The position numbers and the translations under genes were made by a program. 64,000 bases of DNA from NCBI RefSeq assembly GCF_009711205.1, contig NZ_WMIG01000003.1, forward strand, positions 186,001 through 250,000. Reading direction: 5' to 3'. This document shows, piece after piece, positions 16,227 through 25,539 of this stretch; the stretch's first letter is position 1; each line of letters opens with the position of its first letter. The stretch is from Paracoccus litorisediminis (GTDB lineage Bacteria; Pseudomonadota; Alphaproteobacteria; Rhodobacterales; Rhodobacteraceae). The notes below the pieces were generated by a model. The model had not been told where the DNA came from. It worked only from the letters and a program-made list of their open reading frames with translations, and made no database searches.

Positions 16227-18740
16227 ATGTCACGCCCGCCGATCCATCGCCCCGTCCCCTCGCCCCGCGATCCCGAACATTACTTCGGCCCGGATTTCAC
16301 CGCCTTGGTCGCGCTGGCCGAAAGTGTCGCCCGCGATGCCCATGGGATCGAGATCCCCGCCAAGGGCCGCGGCCTTGCCCGCACCCTGATCGAGCTGCCC
16401 GCCCTGCTGGCCCATATCCTGGGCGAACATCAAAGCCTTTACGCGCGTGAGGCCAGCCCCGGCACCGCGCGTCTGGCCGAGCATCTGACCCGCCACGCAA
16501 GAAAGCTGGCCTATGCCCCCGATCCGGGGGTGGCGGCGGTGGGCCTTGCGGCATTCACCGTCAAGCCGGGCCTGTCGGGCAGCCTGCCTGCCGGTTTCGC
16601 GCTGATGACCTCGGCCTTGGGCGAAGAAAAGGCGCGGGTGATCGAGACCATCGAGGACACCCGCATCGACGCCGCATGGAACGCCATGCGCCCCGCCGAT
16701 GCGGCGCTGGTCAATCCGGTGCGAACCGATCGCGGCTATCTGCAATTGCCGCTGAAGAAGCGCCACGGGCTGGCCCGGGACGAGGTGGTGCTGCTGGTGA
16801 ACATGAACCGCGCGGGCCTGTTTCGCGTCACCGATCCGATGACGGATGCCCCCGCGCCGATGATCGGGCTGACATGGCTGGGGGGCGATTTCTTCAACCG
16901 GACGGGAACGCAGCAGGATTGGGATGCCGGCTACCGCCTGCATGTGCGGCCCAAAAAGACCTCACGGCTGTTTGGCTGGAACGCCGCCGCCCTGTGGCCC
17001 GCCAGCTCGCTTGCCAATCCCGCAAGTTATGCCGCCCCCGCAACGACGGCGACGGTGGGCACCCGCACCTATGGCTATGAAAGCCCGGCCAGCCCCGGCG
17101 CGGGTTTGATGTTGGACGACGCCATTCCCCCCCTGCCCAATGGCGCCTATGTCGCCGTGATCGGCCCCGCAGCCGCCACGCCCTATTGGGTCGAAATGAG
17201 TGGTGAAACCGTGGTCAGCTTCGTGCGCGGCGAGGTGACCGAACAGCCGCAGGTCTCGACCAATACGGCGGGCGTGGTCAGCGTCACCGCGATCCGCGTG
17301 GTGACGGAAACCCGGCTGTCGGCGCGGGTCAGCACGCTTGCGCTGAACACCATCCCCTTGGCCGCGTCGGCGCGGACATGGACGACATTCCCGCTGGACG
17401 CGCAGATCCTGTCCGGCTGGACCGAGGCGCTGGAGCTATTCCCGACCGTGCCGAATCCGGGCCCGCTGCAACCCGACATGACCATCGCCGCCGATCTGTC
17501 CGCGATGCGGCCGGGGCGGCCCGCGATCCTGCGCCGCATTTCCACGGGTGAGGCCCGCGCCGCCACCCTTGCCGCGCTGAAGGCGCCGACCAGCGCCGTG
17601 GCGCCGTGGCAGGTCAGGCTTGAGGTCGCGGGCGGCTTCCCCTCGGGCTGGGCGCTTGGCGATGTCGAGATCCTTGGCAATGTCACTCGCGTCAGCGACG
17701 GCGAGACCAAGACCGAGATCCTTGGCAGTTCCGACGGGGTGACGCCGCATCAGTCCTTTGCGCTGAAGAACGCCCCCGTCACCCGGCTGGCCGGGGCCGA
17801 GGGGGCGCAGATCGCGCTGGATGTGCGCGTCGATGGCGTCGCATGGCAGGGGGTGCAGGATTTCCACGGACAGGGCGCGGATGCCCGCATCTATGTCACC
17901 CAGACCGATGCCGATGGCCATGTCACCATCCGTTTCGGCGGCGAGGGGCGCGGCGCGATCCCACCCTCGGGGCGGCGCAACCTGACCGCCAGCTATCGGC
18001 AGGGTCTGGGGGGCTTGGGCAACGCCGGCAAGGGGCGGCTCAGTCGCATCCGCAAATCCTCGCCGCTGATCGAGGCAGTGACGAACCCGCTGCCGATCCT
18101 TGGCGGAACCGACCCCGCCGGGGCCACCGACATTGCCCGGCAGGCGGTGCGGCCGGTGCGGGTCTTTGACCGCGCCGTCTCGGTCGAGGATCACGCCGAT
18201 CTGGCGCTGCTTTATCCCGGCATCACCCGCGCGCAGGCCCGCTGGCGCGACGGCACCGGGATCGAGCTGGTCGCCGCCGATGCCGAAGGCAACGGCCCCG
18301 CCGATCTGGCCGGGTTCATGGGGTTCATGGACGCGCGCCGCGACAGCAGCCTGCCCTTGCAGGTGGTTGCCCCCCAGCCCGTCGACATCACGCTGGCGCT
18401 GCGCATCGAACGCGACCCGGCATGGCTGTCCGAGGCCGCCCGCCGCAGCGCCGAGGAAGCCCTGCTGGGCGCGGCGGGGCTGTTCACATTCGCCGGGCGG
18501 GAACTATCCGCGCCGCAATCGCTGTCGGGGGTCTATGCGCTGTTGCTGTCGCGCCCCGGCATCGCGGCGGCCATGGCCACGCGATACCGGCTGGCGGGCG
18601 ACCCCAGCAGCGCGCCGCAGCGGGTCGACATGATCCATGCCTCGACCCGGCAATGGCTGCGCCTGCTGCCCGCCGCGCTGGAGATCCAGATGCTGGACCC
18701 CGGCGGGCTGGACCGCGCGGCACTTGGGGGTGCGCCATGA
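16227..18740 (+). CDS. Second large baseplate wedge protein (Afp12/gp6-7-like)
   Basis: An 837-aa protein with the same layout as the preceding gene: HYFGPDFTALVALAE near the N-terminus, ELPALLAHILGEHQSLYA (about 55-72), the helical LARHARKLAY-type segment, and a late J-like RVFDRAVSVEDHADLALLYPG. Tandem wedge proteins of this size are usual in eCIS (afp11/afp12). The middle (350-550) is beta-rich. It overlaps the next gene by ATGA. Assignment to a specific T4 wedge homologue is uncertain. Confidence 0.8.
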   Translation: MSRPPIHRPVPSPRDPEHYFGPDFTALVALAESVARDAHGIEIPAKGRGLARTLIELPALLAHILGEHQSLYAREASPGTARLAEHLTRHARKLAYAPDPGVAAVGLAAFTVKPGLSGSLPAGFALMTSALGEEKARVIETIEDTRIDAAWNAMRPADAALVNPVRTDRGYLQLPLKKRHGLARDEVVLLVNMNRAGLFRVTDPMTDAPAPMIGLTWLGGDFFNRTGTQQDWDAGYRLHVRPKKTSRLFGWNAAALWPASSLANPASYAAPATTATVGTRTYGYESPASPGAGLMLDDAIPPLPNGAYVAVIGPAAATPYWVEMSGETVVSFVRGEVTEQPQVSTNTAGVVSVTAIRVVTETRLSARVSTLALNTIPLAASARTWTTFPLDAQILSGWTEALELFPTVPNPGPLQPDMTIAADLSAMRPGRPAILRRISTGEARAATLAALKAPTSAVAPWQVRLEVAGGFPSGWALGDVEILGNVTRVSDGETKTEILGSSDGVTPHQSFALKNAPVTRLAGAEGAQIALDVRVDGVAWQGVQDFHGQGADARIYVTQTDADGHVTIRFGGEGRGAIPPSGRRNLTASYRQGLGGLGNAGKGRLSRIRKSSPLIEAVTNPLPILGGTDPAGATDIARQAVRPVRVFDRAVSVEDHADLALLYPGITRAQARWRDGTGIELVAADAEGNGPADLAGFMGFMDARRDSSLPLQVVAPQPVDITLALRIERDPAWLSEAARRSAEEALLGAAGLFTFAGRELSAPQSLSGVYALLLSRPGIAAAMATRYRLAGDPSSAPQRVDMIHASTRQWLRLLPAALEIQMLDPGGLDRAALGGAP

Positions 18741-21700
18741 CCTATCCCTATGACCGCGATCATCTGGACCGCATGGCCGGGCTGCTTTACGCGCTGATCC
18801 CGGAATTTCACAAGCGCCGCGACCGGACCGCCGCCGCCTCGGTCCCGCCCGAGGCGCAGGAGCTGCGCGCCATGGTCGAGGCGCTGGCCGCACCCTTGGC
18901 CGCGATCCAGCAATCCATCGAGGAGCTTTACGCCGATTTCTTCGTCGAAACCGCCGGAGAGGCGATGCTGCCCGGCCTTGCCGCCGCCATCGGCCTTGAC
19001 CCCGCCTTTCGCGACCCCGAGGCCAACCGCCGCGACCTTGCCGCCGCGATGGGCTGGCGCAGGCGCAAGGGCACGCCCGCCATGCTGGAGGAAATGGGCC
19101 GCGTGCTGCTGGACCGGCAGGTGGCGCTGGCCGAGGGCTGGAAATCGGTGATGCTGGTGCAGGATCTGAACCTGATCCGCACCAAACGGATCATCGCCGG
19201 TCTGCGTCCGGCCTCGGTCGCGGAACGGGCGCAGGGGCCGCTGTCGAACCTGATGCGGCTGATCGATCCGCGGCCCATCGGCCCGGATAGCGGCCATGTC
19301 CATCCGCTGCATCTGGTGCATTGGGCCTTTCCGACCCGGCTTTACCCGCTGACCCGCGCCGCCTGCCATGAATTGCCGCCCGGCGCGGGCGACCGCCGCT
19401 TTGCCTTTGACGCGGATGATGCGTGGCGGGCGCTGCGGGTGCGGGCCACCGGCTTTGACGACCGCCCCGGCACCGACCGCGTGCCGGACGGGCTGTTTGC
19501 CGAAAGCCCCGGCGACTGGTTCGGGCGCGAGGGGCGCTTCAGCATCCGCCTGACCGGGGTTCCGGCGGCGGCCTCGCCCCCCGACGCGCCGATCCTGCGC
19601 AATGCCCGCCGCATCCCCGCTGACAACGCCCTTGGCCGCTCTCCGGCCGAGGTGACGCTGATTGCCGCCGATACCGCGCGCTATTCGGGCGAGGTCGCGG
19701 TGATGCTGGTTTCGGCCCCGCTGGCAGGCGCGCTGCCCGATCTGGCGCAGGCGGTGGATCGGGGCGGGTTGGGCATTGGCCCGGCCGGGGCAGGCGCGGC
19801 ACTGCCCGGCGCGGGGAATGTGGCATCAAGCCATGTCATGCTGCTGCGCCTGTCGCCCACGGGCGCGGCATCCAGCCGGATGGTGGGCGAAACCGTCATC
19901 AGTGTGGCGGGCTCTGCCGCCATTGCCCGGCGCGCCGCCACCGCTGCCGAGCTGGCGCAATCGGGCTATGCCCGCGGCGCGCTGTATCTGCGCATCCCAG
20001 AACGGCGGGTGACCGGGGACGTATATTTCTGGATCGGCGCCGATGGCAGCCTGCATGAACTGCTGGCGCTTGAGGGCGGCGATCTGCCCGCGCGGGCGCT
20101 GGTCTCGGCCCCGGTCGGCCCGGTCTGGCCCGAGACGGCGGAAACCGCCGAGCGCCCGCCCTTTGCGCCCTCGCTTGTCGCCCCCGGCGCGGCCCCCGCC
20201 TTGCTGCACGGGGCCGAGGTGCTGCGCGCCAATTCCGCCGGGCTGATCGGCGCGGGCGTGCGCAATGCGCTGGTGCTGGCGCTGGGATATTTCGCGGGCC
20301 AGCGCCGTTTCTCGCCGATGCTGCGGCTGCGCTGGAACGGGCCGGACCCGCGAACGGCGCAATGGCAGGCGGTGGGGGCGGACGGCGCACCGATTGCCGC
20401 AGCGGGCCTTGCCGCGCATCTGGCGGGGCTGGCGCGGCTGGCGGCATCGGGGCCGTCGGATCTGGCGCTGACGCTGCGGTTTGAATCCTCGGTTCCCGGC
20501 GCGATCATGGTGCCGGGCGAGCTGGCCTTTACCGCCCATGACGGCAGCGCCGTGCTGGTCCACCTGCCCGAGCTTGCCGCCTCGCAGACACTTGAGGCCG
20601 CGCCCGATGGCAGCGGCTTCTGGCCGCGCGGACCGGCCCCCCTGACGCGGCACAGCGTGGCGGTGCAGCTGGGGGCGGATGGCTCGACCTGGCTGGCCGG
20701 GACGACGCGGCTGATGCGGCGGGGCTTGGGCAATGCCGCCCCCCTGCTGGACCCGCGACCGCTGCGGCGGCGGCAGGCGGGCTGGCGGCGGCTTTGTCCG
20801 TGGCAGAATGAAACCGCCGTGGACAAACTGGAGCCGACCCGGCCCGCGCGGCTGGACATCGACCCGCGCTTTGGCCTGTTCGCGCTGAATGGGGGCGATC
20901 AGGTCGTGCCCCATCCCCCCGGCATGGGCGTGCCGCCCCCCGGCCCGGTCAGCGTGGACATGCAGATGGGCGCGACCATGCCCCTTGGCGCGCTGCCGCT
21001 TGACCATCGCCGCCATCTGGGCCTGCCGCTGCCGCCGACGCGGCTGGTGTCGAACATGGGGCATCTGGGCCCCGACGCCACGCCCGACCTGCTGGACCTG
21101 CCGCTGCACCGATCCCTTCACGCGGCGCTGCAGGCGGCCGGGGCCTCGGGGCTGGAGGACGAGATCATCGAGATCCGCGATTGCGGCTTTTACGGGGCCG
21201 AGGCGCTGGACTGGCCCGCGGGCCCCGCGCGGCTGGAAATCCGCGCCGCACCCTTGGTCTGCCCGGTGATCCAGATCGCCTCCAGCACGCCGGGGGCAGC
21301 GGGCTATGCGCGGCTGCGGCTGGCGGGGCTGGCCCTGACCCGCGAGGGTCTGGCCGAGGTCACGCTGGACCTGCCCCCCGCCCAGCAGGTCGAGATGGAT
21401 TTCCTGACCGTCCTGCGCATCGGCATCACCCTGCGCGCGCAGCTGCTGGAAGCCGCCGGTGCCGAGCGCATGACCCTGCGCCGCTGCCTGCTGGGGCCGC
21501 TGCGCATCGACGATCCCGGCGAATTGCTGATCGAAGACAGCATCCTGTCGGCCGGAAATGACACCTCGCACGCGCTGGACGCCGCCCTGATCCGCACCGA
21601 GACCAGCCGCGTCACCATCGCCGGGCGGCTGGAAGCGCGCGAGGTCGAACTGTCGGACACGATCGTCACCGGCACGGTGCTGGCGCATGAAAGGTTCCGC

Positions 21701-22003
21701 GGCTGCCTGCGCTACTGCCTGATCGCGCCCGGCAGCCTGACCCCGCGCCGCCACCGGGTTCTGGACGCCGAACCGACGGGCCGTCCGATCCGCGCCCCGT
21801 TTGAGTCCCGCGACCGCCGCGATCCGGCCTTTCTGCGGCTGGATGCGGGCGGCGATGCTCGGGTGCTGCACGGGGCCTCGGACGGCGGAGAGATCGGGGC
21901 CTTCAACGCCGCGACCTTGGGCGAATTGCAATCCGGGCTGGCCCGGCGGCTGGCCGAACATACGCCCGCGGGCCTTCGAGCGGGAATCGTGACGCGGCCC
22001 TGA
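18737..22003 (+). CDS. Very long tail protein I-like baseplate protein
   Basis: A 1088-aa protein. The N-terminal ~160 residues match phage tail protein I (P2 gpI) style: LLYALIPEFHKRRD, YADFFVETAGEAMLPGLAA and WRRRKGTPAMLEEMGRVLL. The remaining ~900 residues are beta-rich and unassigned. The last 250 resemble a beta-helix/pectate-lyase-like repeat (MTLRRCLLGPLRIDD, ELLIEDSILSAGND, VELSDTIVTGTV). Classic gpI proteins are about 180-200 aa, so most of this is an extension that could form baseplate or fibre-attachment structures. ATG 18737 overlaps the previous stop; the frame continues open upstream but overlaps the real wedge gene. Confidence 0.78.
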   Translation: MTYPYDRDHLDRMAGLLYALIPEFHKRRDRTAAASVPPEAQELRAMVEALAAPLAAIQQSIEELYADFFVETAGEAMLPGLAAAIGLDPAFRDPEANRRDLAAAMGWRRRKGTPAMLEEMGRVLLDRQVALAEGWKSVMLVQDLNLIRTKRIIAGLRPASVAERAQGPLSNLMRLIDPRPIGPDSGHVHPLHLVHWAFPTRLYPLTRAACHELPPGAGDRRFAFDADDAWRALRVRATGFDDRPGTDRVPDGLFAESPGDWFGREGRFSIRLTGVPAAASPPDAPILRNARRIPADNALGRSPAEVTLIAADTARYSGEVAVMLVSAPLAGALPDLAQAVDRGGLGIGPAGAGAALPGAGNVASSHVMLLRLSPTGAASSRMVGETVISVAGSAAIARRAATAAELAQSGYARGALYLRIPERRVTGDVYFWIGADGSLHELLALEGGDLPARALVSAPVGPVWPETAETAERPPFAPSLVAPGAAPALLHGAEVLRANSAGLIGAGVRNALVLALGYFAGQRRFSPMLRLRWNGPDPRTAQWQAVGADGAPIAAAGLAAHLAGLARLAASGPSDLALTLRFESSVPGAIMVPGELAFTAHDGSAVLVHLPELAASQTLEAAPDGSGFWPRGPAPLTRHSVAVQLGADGSTWLAGTTRLMRRGLGNAAPLLDPRPLRRRQAGWRRLCPWQNETAVDKLEPTRPARLDIDPRFGLFALNGGDQVVPHPPGMGVPPPGPVSVDMQMGATMPLGALPLDHRRHLGLPLPPTRLVSNMGHLGPDATPDLLDLPLHRSLHAALQAAGASGLEDEIIEIRDCGFYGAEALDWPAGPARLEIRAAPLVCPVIQIASSTPGAAGYARLRLAGLALTREGLAEVTLDLPPAQQVEMDFLTVLRIGITLRAQLLEAAGAERMTLRRCLLGPLRIDDPGELLIEDSILSAGNDTSHALDAALIRTETSRVTIAGRLEAREVELSDTIVTGTVLAHERFRGCLRYCLIAPGSLTPRRHRVLDAEPTGRPIRAPFESRDRRDPAFLRLDAGGDARVLHGASDGGEIGAFNAATLGELQSGLARRLAEHTPAGLRAGIVTRP

Positions 22004-22045
22004 CCGCTGCACAACTGGGACAGAAGAAGGAAAAGGAGAAGCGCC

Positions 22046-25000
22046 ATGGAAGGGGATTTCTCGCGCGGGCACCGGCCCGATGCCAAGCGGGGCCGCAGCT
22101 ATCGCCGCGTGCTGGCGCGGCAGGGTGCGGCGCTTCTGGACAGCGACCTCAATGCGCTGATGGATCTGGGCGACCGCATCGACCGGCAGGGCATCACCCA
22201 TCTGGCCTGCGCGGCGGGCTCGACCGATCTGGGCTTTCTGGTCACGCCGGGGCGGATGCTGGCGATTTTCGACCCCGAGCTGGGCCAGCCCTTTACCCCC
22301 ACCGCGCCTGCGACAGCGGTGCGGGATTTCTCGCGCAAGTATCTGGACCGCTTTCCCGGCCTGCGGATCAATGGCGGCGGCGGCAGCGTCGCGGTGACCC
22401 TGCGCGCGCCTCTGACCGCGGCGACCGCCTGCCGGGTCTGGCTGCGCGCCGATCAGCCGGTCAGCGCCACGGTCGGCGGCACGGTCATCGCCCTGCCCGG
22501 AGGCGGCAATTTCGCGCCCTATCCGGTCACCCTGAACGGCGCGACCGTGACCCTGCTGCCCGGCCCGCAGCCCTATGCGCTGGCCCTGATCGAGACCGCC
22601 GCCCCGGTGACTGGCCCCGCCGTGCTGAACTGGTGTGCGGGCGAATACCAGATCGGCGGCCTGATCGCGCCCGCCACAGACGCGGCATGGCCCGATCTGT
22701 CCGGCCCGGCGGGGGCGGCGATGCTGGCGGCATCGGGGGGCGCGGTGGGCGCACGGCTGGTTGCCTATCTGGAACTGTCCGAGCGCGTCGTCACCGCCAT
22801 CGAGGACCCCGGCCTGCGTGAACAGGCGCTGGGACCGGGACGCGAGACCACCAGCCGCAGCGCCCTGCTGGCGCAGGTCAAGCTGGCGACCGTCAGCGGG
22901 TTGACCGACGCGGCGGTGGCGGGCGCGTTTGCGCGGCAGGTCCAGCCCTCGGGGCGGGTGACCTTCGGGACCAGCGCCGGGGCGGATGCGGCGGATCCTT
23001 GCGACCTGCCGGTGCCCGGCGGCTATAGCGGCACGGAAAACCGCCTGTATCGGCTGCAGGTGCATGAGGCCTCGGCCGCGATGACCCGGTTCAAATGGTC
23101 GCGCGACAATGCGGCGGGGCTGTGGCCCTGCACGCTGATGCCCGACCAGCCGCCCGGCGCGATGGTGACGCATGTGCGGGTCGCCGCCTCGGATCCGCTG
23201 CGCGCGGGCGATCTGGTCGAGCTGACCTCCGAGGCAGTGGAACGCGGCGATGCGACCCCGGCCAGCCTTGACGCCGCCGGTCTGCACCGCCCGCTGCGTG
23301 CGCAGGGGCGGCTGTTCCGGCTGGAGGGCGGGGAAATCGTCGCCGGTTCACAGCGCGAATTCCAGCTGCTGGACCCAGCGACCGAATTGCCGGTGTCACC
23401 CTTCGACCCTGCGCCTTTCGGCACGCTGGGGCTGAAGCTGCGGCAATGGTCGGGGCTGCTGGAACGGCCCGGTACCGGCGCGGCCAGCCTGACGCTGGAA
23501 TCGGGCCTGATCGCCGATGTCACCGGCGCGTTCGAGCCGGGCGACTGGTGGCAGGCCGAGGCCCGCGTGCTGGCCCCGCAGGCCAATGGCCCCGCCGTCA
23601 CCACCGCCCACGGCCCCGAACGCCAGTTCGCGCCGCTGGCTTTGCTGGAACGTGGTGCGGCCAATACGCCGCTGATCCTGCTTGCATGGCTGGACACCCG
23701 CTCGCGCAAGCTGTGCCAGCAAGAGGCCGATTTCACCGGTTATGACGGCGACCGCGTCGGCTCTGACGCCGATACCGTGCAAGAGGCGCTGGATGAGCTG
23801 TTCCTGCGCCTGTCCGACGGCTGCGGCGAAATCGCGGTGCCGCTTGGCGCGCCGGTTCAGGCGGTGATCGACACCATCCCGGCGGGGGGGTCCGCCCGGA
23901 TCTGCCTGAACGCCGGGACCCGCACCCTGACCGAGACCATCGTGGTTGCCGACAAAGGCGACCTGATCGTCGGCGGCATCGGGCCGGGGACGGTGCTGAC
24001 CGGCAACCTGCGCCGACTGATCCGGTTTGAGCGCTGCGCCTCGGTCGATCTGCGCGATTTCGCGCTGGCGGCACAGGGGACCGGCCCCGGCGCGGTCGTC
24101 GATTTCGTCGATTGCGGCGAGGTGCGGATGGACCAGATCCGCATCACCGCCGCCGGTCCGGTGCCTGCCGGGGCCTCGGCCGTGCGTCAGGTTTCCGGGA
24201 CGGCGCGACCGACGCGGGGCTTTGCCATGCGGCGCTGCACGCTCTCGCTGGGGATGCATGACACCGGCGTCACCGCCAGCGATCCCGGCCATGCCGAGAT
24301 CGCGGATAATGACATCCTCATCCGCCCCGAGGCGCTGAACTTCCCCGCCGCACTGCAGGCGGGCGGGCCGGTCCTGCAGGCGGCGGGGGCGGTAATGATG
24401 GACCGGCTGCATTTCTATGACGACGATGGCGGCTTTGATTTCGTCGGCGGGCCGTCCTTGGACATCGCCCTGCCGGGCTTCACCATGGCGCGGCACGGCA
24501 TTGCGCTGAGCAACGCGATGTGGGGCCGCGACACGCTGTCATTCGGCACGCATGTCACGCTGGACGCGCATCTGTGGGAACATATCAGCGAGTTGAACCA
24601 GCCGCCGGGCGGCAGTTCCGAGCCGCCCGAATCCATGGATGACTTCCTGCAAGGCTTCCGGCAGCGGCTGGTGCTGACGCTGTTCGGACTGGGCGGCGGC
24701 GCGCAGATCCCGGCCGATCTGCTGGGCAATTTCAACACCGTGCGCAGCGGTCTGACCGCCAGCAACCAGACCATCCATGGCAGCGCGGGCATTGTCGTCG
24801 CCGCCAGCCGTGGCCCGAAACGCGCCGAGCCGCGCAACCAGCCCATCGCGGAACTGCTGGCGACGCCCGGCCAAAGTGCGCGGATCACCGGCAACCGTGT
24901 ATCCGGCTTTGCCCAAGGGGTGCGGGTCGCTGCTTCGGGCAATGGCAGCGACCGAAGCAATTTCCTGTTCTTCGAAAGCGTCGAGGTCAGCGAAAACCGC

Positions 25001-25351
25001 ATCTCGCTGCGGCTGCCTTGGCAGGCGCGCCAGCGCGGCGGCATCCGCATCGGCCATGCGCTGGGGCTGCGGGTCATCGGCAACCGGGTGGTCGATCCCT
25101 TCTATGTCGCCCGCTCGGATGGCGAGCCGCCGATAGGTCTGGATAGCGAGGGCATCCGCCTGTGGGGCTGGTATGGGCCGATGGTCGAAACCCGCGGCAA
25201 TTTCAGCCACGGGGTCGCGGTCGGCATCCGCTGGCACCCGCTTGGCCGGACCGAGCCGCTATGGGGCCGCCCCGATGTGTTCATGCGCCGGTTTGACGCC
25301 AATGCCTATTCCGGCATGGGCCAGTCCAGCGAACCCGCAATCCTGCCGTGA
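22046..25351 (+). CDS. DUF6519-type beta-helix protein, candidate fibre/receptor-binding component
   Basis: A 1101-aa protein. The start MEGDFSRGHRPDAKRGRSY and LLDSDLNALMD matches the DUF6519 pattern (D-F-S-R then hydrophobic L-D-x-D-x-N). YRLQVHEASAAMTRFKWSRD (about 334-353) is a second family hallmark. The second half (about 600-1100) is a right-handed beta-helix-like repeat with many N/D/G turns (ITGNRVSGFAQGV, VSENRISLRLP, GLRVIGNRV). AAGGAG precedes the start. No other obvious tail fibre gene is present, so this protein and its neighbour are the best candidates for surface recognition; that is inference. A hairpin follows. Confidence 0.78.
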   Translation: MEGDFSRGHRPDAKRGRSYRRVLARQGAALLDSDLNALMDLGDRIDRQGITHLACAAGSTDLGFLVTPGRMLAIFDPELGQPFTPTAPATAVRDFSRKYLDRFPGLRINGGGGSVAVTLRAPLTAATACRVWLRADQPVSATVGGTVIALPGGGNFAPYPVTLNGATVTLLPGPQPYALALIETAAPVTGPAVLNWCAGEYQIGGLIAPATDAAWPDLSGPAGAAMLAASGGAVGARLVAYLELSERVVTAIEDPGLREQALGPGRETTSRSALLAQVKLATVSGLTDAAVAGAFARQVQPSGRVTFGTSAGADAADPCDLPVPGGYSGTENRLYRLQVHEASAAMTRFKWSRDNAAGLWPCTLMPDQPPGAMVTHVRVAASDPLRAGDLVELTSEAVERGDATPASLDAAGLHRPLRAQGRLFRLEGGEIVAGSQREFQLLDPATELPVSPFDPAPFGTLGLKLRQWSGLLERPGTGAASLTLESGLIADVTGAFEPGDWWQAEARVLAPQANGPAVTTAHGPERQFAPLALLERGAANTPLILLAWLDTRSRKLCQQEADFTGYDGDRVGSDADTVQEALDELFLRLSDGCGEIAVPLGAPVQAVIDTIPAGGSARICLNAGTRTLTETIVVADKGDLIVGGIGPGTVLTGNLRRLIRFERCASVDLRDFALAAQGTGPGAVVDFVDCGEVRMDQIRITAAGPVPAGASAVRQVSGTARPTRGFAMRRCTLSLGMHDTGVTASDPGHAEIADNDILIRPEALNFPAALQAGGPVLQAAGAVMMDRLHFYDDDGGFDFVGGPSLDIALPGFTMARHGIALSNAMWGRDTLSFGTHVTLDAHLWEHISELNQPPGGSSEPPESMDDFLQGFRQRLVLTLFGLGGGAQIPADLLGNFNTVRSGLTASNQTIHGSAGIVVAASRGPKRAEPRNQPIAELLATPGQSARITGNRVSGFAQGVRVAASGNGSDRSNFLFFESVEVSENRISLRLPWQARQRGGIRIGHALGLRVIGNRVVDPFYVARSDGEPPIGLDSEGIRLWGWYGPMVETRGNFSHGVAVGIRWHPLGRTEPLWGRPDVFMRRFDANAYSGMGQSSEPAILP

Positions 25352-25473
25352 CGGAGAAAGGCTTTGGTCCCGCGCCCCGGAAATGATAGGCTGAAGGCGA
25401 TGCGAAACCGGGCAACCGCAGACGCATCGACAACGATCATTGGTCGGCTGTTCGCCGTTGGGTTCAAGTCCCT

Positions 25474-25507
25474 GGGACAGGATCGGTCACAAGCCCGATC
25501 CTGTCTC
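25474..25507 (+). terminator. Hairpin between DUF6519 and DUF4157 genes
   Basis: A perfect 11-bp stem (GACAGGATCGG 25476-25486 with CCGATCCTGTC 25495-25505), 8-base loop, extendable by two pairs. It is followed by CTATTTCGG, a weak T-tract. It lies in the 188-base gap before the DUF4157 gene and could terminate, attenuate or stabilise the structural transcript. It ends 32 bases before the next ATG. Confidence 0.55.
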
Positions 25508-25539
25508 TATTTCGGCGTATCGGGTCGAAGGGGGGCGGG

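Noticed and set aside
19826..23287. 1153-aa open frame on the minus strand opposite the gpI-like and DUF6519 genes
   Set aside because: Same cause: shadow frame with biased low-complexity translation; the plus-strand genes have ribosome-binding sites, coupling and family motifs.
25455..25475. GGTTCAAGTCC, a tRNA T-loop-like string
   Set aside because: The T-stem pairs only over three bases and no acceptor, D or anticodon arms could be found, so it is not a tRNA.
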